Assembly (NCBI GenBank): GCA_022836615.1
Contig: MU405276.1
Span: forward strand, 124,001 to 188,000
DNA from: Annulohypoxylon bovei var. microspora
Taxonomy: Eukaryota; Ascomycota; Sordariomycetes; Xylariales; Hypoxylaceae
Length of the DNA stretch: 64,000 nucleotides
Direction of reading: 5' to 3'
Shown here one piece after another: positions 59,270-64,000 of this stretch. Under the pieces are notes generated by a model. The model was not told the DNA's origin. It was given only the letters and a program-made list of their open reading frames with translations, and searched no databases. The translations under genes were made by a program, and so were the position numbers. Every line of letters begins with the position of its first letter. Positions within the stretch are counted from its first letter, which is position 1.

Positions 59270-61010
59270 CTTGATAGTGGCGAGTCCTCGTCTTTCGTCG
59301 TCTTTCCTTAGGTAAATATGGATTCGGGATTCGGATATCGACAACTTGGACGTAAAAGCAGAGCGGGGTTTGGAATAGTGCGGACGGTAGGTATTCAAAT
59401 ATTTTAAAGGGTTTCGTCAGACGTCCCTGTGTTCCAAAAACTTATATCGACATGAGGCTGGTTCGTGGAGGGTTTCGATGCGGTTGCCTCGAAACCGTAC
59501 ACAGAATTGACTATTTTCACTTCCTTTTTTTCTTCCCTTTTTTAAACAATTCAGAAGGTGGGATATCGCCTTCGATTGAGGCTAGATAGGTAAAGCTTTA
59601 ACCACTCATCAATAGTTTGTAAATCGAGAGAGTGACCTAGCTAAGTAATAAAGAAAAAAGGGGGAGAGAAGAAGAAGGTGAGGGGAGGGGCGGAAGACGG
59701 AAGGTGGTGATGCCAGGTGATGTGATGATGTGTGTGTTCAGTGTGGTCTATGGGCTGTTGGAGCGAGTAAAACATCGTAGAACATTCGACATTGCGACCG
59801 CCGACCAATCCGTCCGAGCCCCGAGCATTAGAAAAGTCAATTTTTAATCTACAATAAATTCATCCGACTCGCCGATCAAATCCTTGGTCGTGCTTTTTAT
59901 TGGTTAAGATCTCTCAAGAATGCGGGGAAGGCTTAGTCCATAAGTGGCAATGCCCAACTTGCATCATATTAGCCAATCAGAGTTTAACATATTCACACCT
60001 ACATCCTAGTACCGTACATTGCATCCTCCAGGTCTTACTGTAAGCCTGGGCTTCCTTCTGCTACTCCTTCTGACAACTTGATGACGATCAGTACAAAGAA
60101 TCCAATCGAGATGGGGGCCAATGCATATTTCTTATTCTTTGTTCTCTTGGTAAATTGCATCTTCATCATGATTGGTCGTATGGCATTTGTACTTGGAAAG
60201 ACCACTGATATCAGTCTATCAGTCATATCTTCGAGTCAGCAATAGGGCACGTGGTCGTTTTCAAACCCATTGATGATGGTTATATGGTGACAAATCATAC
60301 TAAGAGCCATTCGTTTAATATCTACATAGGTATGTATTTAGGTAATCTCTTAGGTAACATTGCTACTATCAACTTAAGCTTAAGGTTTGCTCAGGTGGTG
60401 CTTTCAATGTTATTTTATTCAGGGTCCTTTATGATGTTCTAGCACGGATAGGAAACCCCGGGACATCTGGATCAATCTAGTGGCAACTGCATTAAGTGGT
60501 TTCAATCTGAGTGTAAACATCGACATCAAGGACTCGATTCTCCAGATGTCCATTTGAAAGCAATTACGTGTACTTGTATGATGATGTCTTCAGGGTGAAA
60601 CTAATTGTGAATTAATATATCATCCGTTATCATGTTCTTTACCTTCAAGTGCATACGTATGAATGTTTCACTTATGGCATGTTTGACATCTAAAGTTAAT
60701 GAATGTTCATTTATCTCATGCCACTTTATGATTCTATCACGTGAACGATAAGACCAAGACATGAACATGTACATAGGTACCTACCCATACAAAGTACAAC
60801 ATTGGTAATGGAATGCGATTGAGCGTTGATTGGTCAGCTGCCGCTGTGGCGCGAGCTCCCCTGCTGGGTCCGTTAGCTCCGGAACGAGCCGTTTACATCA
60901 TCTTGATTGTGCTGATTGATCAACTCAACTTTCAACTTTTCAACCGCAAACGATACATCGATAAGAATTGTCAAGGCGAGACCACCTAGTGTCGTGGATA
61001 GCACATCAAC
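59270..61010. other. Long intergenic region between divergent genes
   Basis: About 1.7 kb containing the promoters of the PRELI gene (leftward) and GRX5 (rightward). Short open frames (for example 60251-60442) have no recognisable domain. An AGGTACCTACC motif lies near 60776-60786. Confidence 0.5.
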
Positions 61011-61650
61011 ATGTTCTCGAGACCATTATTCTCGGCGGTACGCTTCTCCTGTCTATTAAAGGAATCGCAAGAACCCATAATGACTAACACCTCTTGCGAT
61101 GGCAGACGCTGCGACAAGCCGCCCGTCCTCTAGCCCGACCGGCCGCATACAATCTCAGACCGACACCGTTCCTAACAACCTTCCAACAACGACTATTATC
61201 TGACCAGACGAAACAAGCAATTGAGAAGGCTGTTGCCTCCGCGCCCGTAGTGTTGTTCATGAAGGGAACACCCGAGACACCCCAGTGCGGTTTCTCCCGC
61301 GCCAGTATCCAGATCCTAGGCTTGCAGGGCGTTGACCCTAACAAGTTCTCCGCCTTCAATGTCCTAGAAGACCAAGAACTCAGGTCAGGTATGAACTAGC
61401 ATTCCATTTTATGCCTCGAAGAAAATGGAGGGAGGGGAAATCTACAGCACAGCTAACAGCAATTATGTTGGGAATAGGTATCAAAGAATTCTCCGACTGG
61501 CCTACCATCCCCCAACTCTATATCGATAAGGAATTCGTAGGCGGCTGCGATATTCTCGTTTCGATGCACCAAGACGGCTCGCTAGCTAAGATGCTAGAAG
61601 AGAAGGGTGTTCTGGCCCCTATAGAAGGCGCATCTGAATCTACAGAGTAA
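61011..61650 (+). CDS. grx5: Monothiol glutaredoxin, mitochondrial Grx5 type
   Basis: Iron-sulfur cluster transfer protein of 160 residues from exons 61011-61037 (27 nt), 61106-61388 and 61478-61650. The arginine-rich N terminus without acids (MFSRPLFSATLRQAARPLAR) is a mitochondrial targeting peptide. The glutaredoxin domain has the monothiol active site CGFS in FMKGTPETPQCGFSRASIQI; this cysteine and glutathione bind the [2Fe-2S] cluster. The family's WPTIPQLYIDKEFVGGCDIL block carries the cis-Pro and the glutathione-binding GGCD. One domain and a presequence, not a thioredoxin-like domain plus Grx, separates it from Grx3/4. All catalytic features are intact. Confidence 0.95.
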
Positions 61651-62038
61651 ACAGCCAGGGGACGACGACGTTGAAAATAGAACATCAGATTGTCGGATAT
61701 GGTTTAGACAGTTCAGCTATATGCCCATGCATCGTTCATGTGCACTTTATAGAGGAGTACCTGGCTGGATTAGCTAATGTAATGGGACATGATGATGAGG
61801 ATGGCCATCAGTTGCTACGGTACGGGGCGGCCGAGTCGTGTATAGAACGTAAGGGGTGTATGTGACTGGGTAGTCCCAATCATAGCCCCTAAGGAGACGG
61901 TACTTATGGCAGCATTTGGACTCAAGCCCAATTCAACTCTTCTCACTTTATTCCGAGACAGTATTTTTATTCGTTGTCTATAATTCAGTCTAACACTAAA
62001 ATCTATAGCGCCGTAGATAGGGGTGTCGATCTAGAACC
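61651..62038. other. Intergenic region between convergent genes
   Basis: 388 bp, presumably the 3' ends of both neighbours. No gene is seen. Confidence 0.5.
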
Positions 62039-64000
62039 TCATAGAGGATACGCAGCACCATCACCCCTAGGATCGCTACCAGCAGACCACACGCCAATAT
62101 TCTCGACAGGGTCCACGCTCCACCGAATAATCTGCCCCCGGCCAAACTGCGCCCTCTCCATATCCGTTACAACCTGTACCTCATGTCCCAACTTCTTCAG
62201 CCCCTCCACGGTCTCCCCCGGCATCCCCTCCTCCACGTACACCGTCCGATCCCCCTTCCCGCGGCTCATGCCGGCCCCGATACACACGCGCGGCGCGTCC
62301 AGCGCCTGCTGGGGGCTCAGGCGGCCGACGACCTGGCCCAGCAGCACCTGCACGTGGCCCTGGGGCTGCATGAAGCCGCCCATGACGCCGTAGACGCTGT
62401 GCAGGCTGCCGTCGTGCAGGTTCGTCACCAGCGCCGGGATGATGGTGTGGTACGGCCGCTTGCGCGGCGCCAGCACGTTCGGGTGGCCCGCCTCCAGGCT
62501 GAAGTTCGCCGCCCGGTTCTGCAGCGTGAACCCACACCCCGCCGGGATGATGCACGTCCCGAAGCCCCCGTAGTTGCTGTTGATGAACGAAATCGCGTTC
62601 CCCAGGGAGTCGGACGCCGCGAAGTACACCGTGTCGCTGCTCTGCAGCGCCGGCGACCCGTGGTGCAACACGTCCGACGCAGCGCCCGCGTCGAAGAGCG
62701 CCGCGCGCGCGGCTAGGTACGGCTGCGAGATTAGGGCGTCGCTGGGCACGCTGGACACGTTCGGGTCCGCGACGAACCACGCCGCGTCCGCGAAGCTGAT
62801 GCGCAGCGCCTCGATGATGGCGTGCAGGTACGGCGCCGTGTTGAAGTCGCCCGGCCCCCACGTCGGGATCTGGCCCTGCGCCTCCAGCTCTTGGATGATG
62901 CCCAGCGCCATGAGCGCCACGATGCCCTGCCCGTTCGGCGGGTGCTCCCAGAGCTCGAGGCCGATGTCCTGGGGTTCCGAGGAGCCGGCGCTAGGGGGTA
63001 GGACGCTGTCTTTGAGGAGCTCGCCCACGTTCTGGCCCCGGAATTTCAGCGAGATGGGCGCGACGGGCTCGGTGCCGGTTTCGAGGTGGTGCGCTAGGTC
63101 GTCCAGCTCCAGGTGGCCGCCGAGGTCCCGCACGACTTTGACGAGTTCGGCGGCGACGCGCCCCGAGTAGAACCCCTTTTTGCCCTCCGCGGCTAGCGCC
63201 CGGAAGGTCTGGGCTAGGGCGGGGTTCTTCATGATCTCGCCCGCCTTGGGCGCGCGCACGCCGTCCTTTGCGCCGGGGTCCTTCTTGAGCATCTCGCTGC
63301 CGTTGGGAGACGCTTGTCTGATTTGCGGTTCGGATTTATCCCACTATACGAACAATAATTAAATCAATGTCAGTTTCGCAATGCGCTTGGTTTGGTATGG
63401 GCTAAGGCTAAGGGGGCCTTGCTTACGAAATGCGCGACCCCTTCGGCGACCGGGAAGCCCTTCTCGCCGAGCTCGATCGCGGACGCTAGGATCTGCTGCA
63501 GAGTCACCTTGCCGCTGCCGAACCGCTCGACCGTGTCGACCCATCCGGCCGCTGCTCCCGGCACGGACACGGCGTGCACGCTGGCCATCGGGATTTTGCC
63601 GAATTCGCCATCCTTGTAGCCTAGGGAGTTTCGGATGGTCTCAAGGGTGCACTTGTTGCCCGAGCGACCCGAACCGTTCATGGCGGACACCTTTTTCGTC
63701 TTGGCGTCGTAGAAGAGGCAGAACATGTCGCCGCCTATACCCGTGGAGCACGGTTCTGTCATGTTGAGTCCGGCGGCTGTGCGATCTCATCAGCAAACAA
63801 CATTCTCATTTTACATCGCGGCGCGTTATAAGACGTACCAACGGCTACGGCCGCATCCTAGACGAATATGTGAGTATTCATTATAATTGTAAGTGCCTAG
63901 GTAGGCATGTAAGTGAGCACGTACAGCACAATTGCCACCCGCTTCCAGCACCTCGATGCCGCATTTCGCCGCGAGTGGTTGCGAGCATGATACGATGCCC
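62039..64000 (-). CDS. Gamma-glutamyltranspeptidase, 5' end beyond the window, with a one-base frameshift
   Basis: Enzyme that cleaves gamma-glutamyl bonds of glutathione; an Ntn-hydrolase that cuts itself into two subunits. Visible exons: beyond 64000 to 63925, 63857-63839 (19 nt), 63776-63427 and 63344-62039. The large-subunit start reads IVSCSQPLAAKCGIEVLEAG, then GGNCADAAVAVAAGLNMTEP and STGIGGDMFCLFYDA. The autoprocessing threonine is in SSDTVYFAASDSLGNAISFI. Later blocks include GGFGTCIIPAGCGFTLQNR and PYHTIIPALV. The last exon is 1306 nt and does not divide by three: the expected WDKSEPQIRQASPNG and SEMLKKDPGAKDG lie in different frames, separated by one extra G (minus strand) in the GGG at 63300-63302. 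The gene is either mutant or the read has an error. The 62.2-63.3 kb part is very GC-rich. Confidence 0.88.

Noticed and set aside
62181..62861. 226-codon minus-strand open frame inside the gamma-glutamyltranspeptidase
   Set aside because: Alternative frame of the same GC-rich exon; composition is Arg/Gly/Ala/His only.
1..64000. CRISPR arrays, bacterial operons or phage features
   Set aside because: Spliced eukaryotic genes throughout; no spaced direct repeats of the CRISPR kind.

Overview
This window is nuclear DNA of a filamentous ascomycete (Pezizomycotina). The genes are split by short GT-AG introns, mostly 45-115 nt with CTAAC/CTGAC-type branch sites. The content is typical of that group: HET-domain genes, a CFEM protein, a highly reducing polyketide synthase (HR-PKS), DUF1996, a PTH11/rhodopsin-like membrane protein and fungal cytochrome P450s. 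Intergenic DNA is peppered with ACCT/AGGT tetranucleotide runs. That and the gene set suggest a Sordariomycete, perhaps Xylariales, but I cannot prove the order from sequence alone.

Layout. 0-10 kb: a P450 cut by the left window edge (-), a complete CYP52/CYP4-like P450 (+), a seven-exon rhodopsin-like membrane protein (+) and an aspartic-protease-fold membrane protein that lacks the catalytic motifs (-). 10-28 kb is mostly housekeeping: a GH47 alpha-mannosidase, a secreted DUF1996 protein, a CDC50/Lem3 flippase subunit, a NASP/SHNi-TPR histone chaperone, a GT31-like glycosyltransferase and an RNase H protein. A perfect telomere-type repeat sits just after the mannosidase. 28-41 kb is decaying accessory DNA: a HET gene with an in-frame stop, an alcohol-acetyltransferase-type acyltransferase, an SDR/enoylreductase relic, a THEM6-like thioesterase, a CFEM protein, and a second HET gene broken by a 360-bp AT-rich inverted-repeat element and by frameshifts.

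41-51.5 kb holds one 3130-residue HR-PKS on the minus strand: KS-AT-DH-cMT-ER-KR-ACP followed by a carnitine acyltransferase (cAT) release domain. Its reading frame needs a 4-nt microexon inside the cAT domain. 52-64 kb returns to core genes: mitochondrial release factor 1, an S10 carboxypeptidase, a PRELI/Ups protein, the monothiol glutaredoxin Grx5, and a gamma-glutamyltranspeptidase (5' end outside the window) carrying a one-base frameshift.

The PKS would make a reduced, methylated polyketide and hand it from the ACP to an acceptor through cAT. The acyltransferase at 31 kb and the two P450s at 0-5 kb are possible tailoring enzymes, but they lie 9-40 kb away among unrelated genes, so a shared cluster is only a guess. 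Exon limits come from reading splice signals and phases by eye, and have no transcript support.
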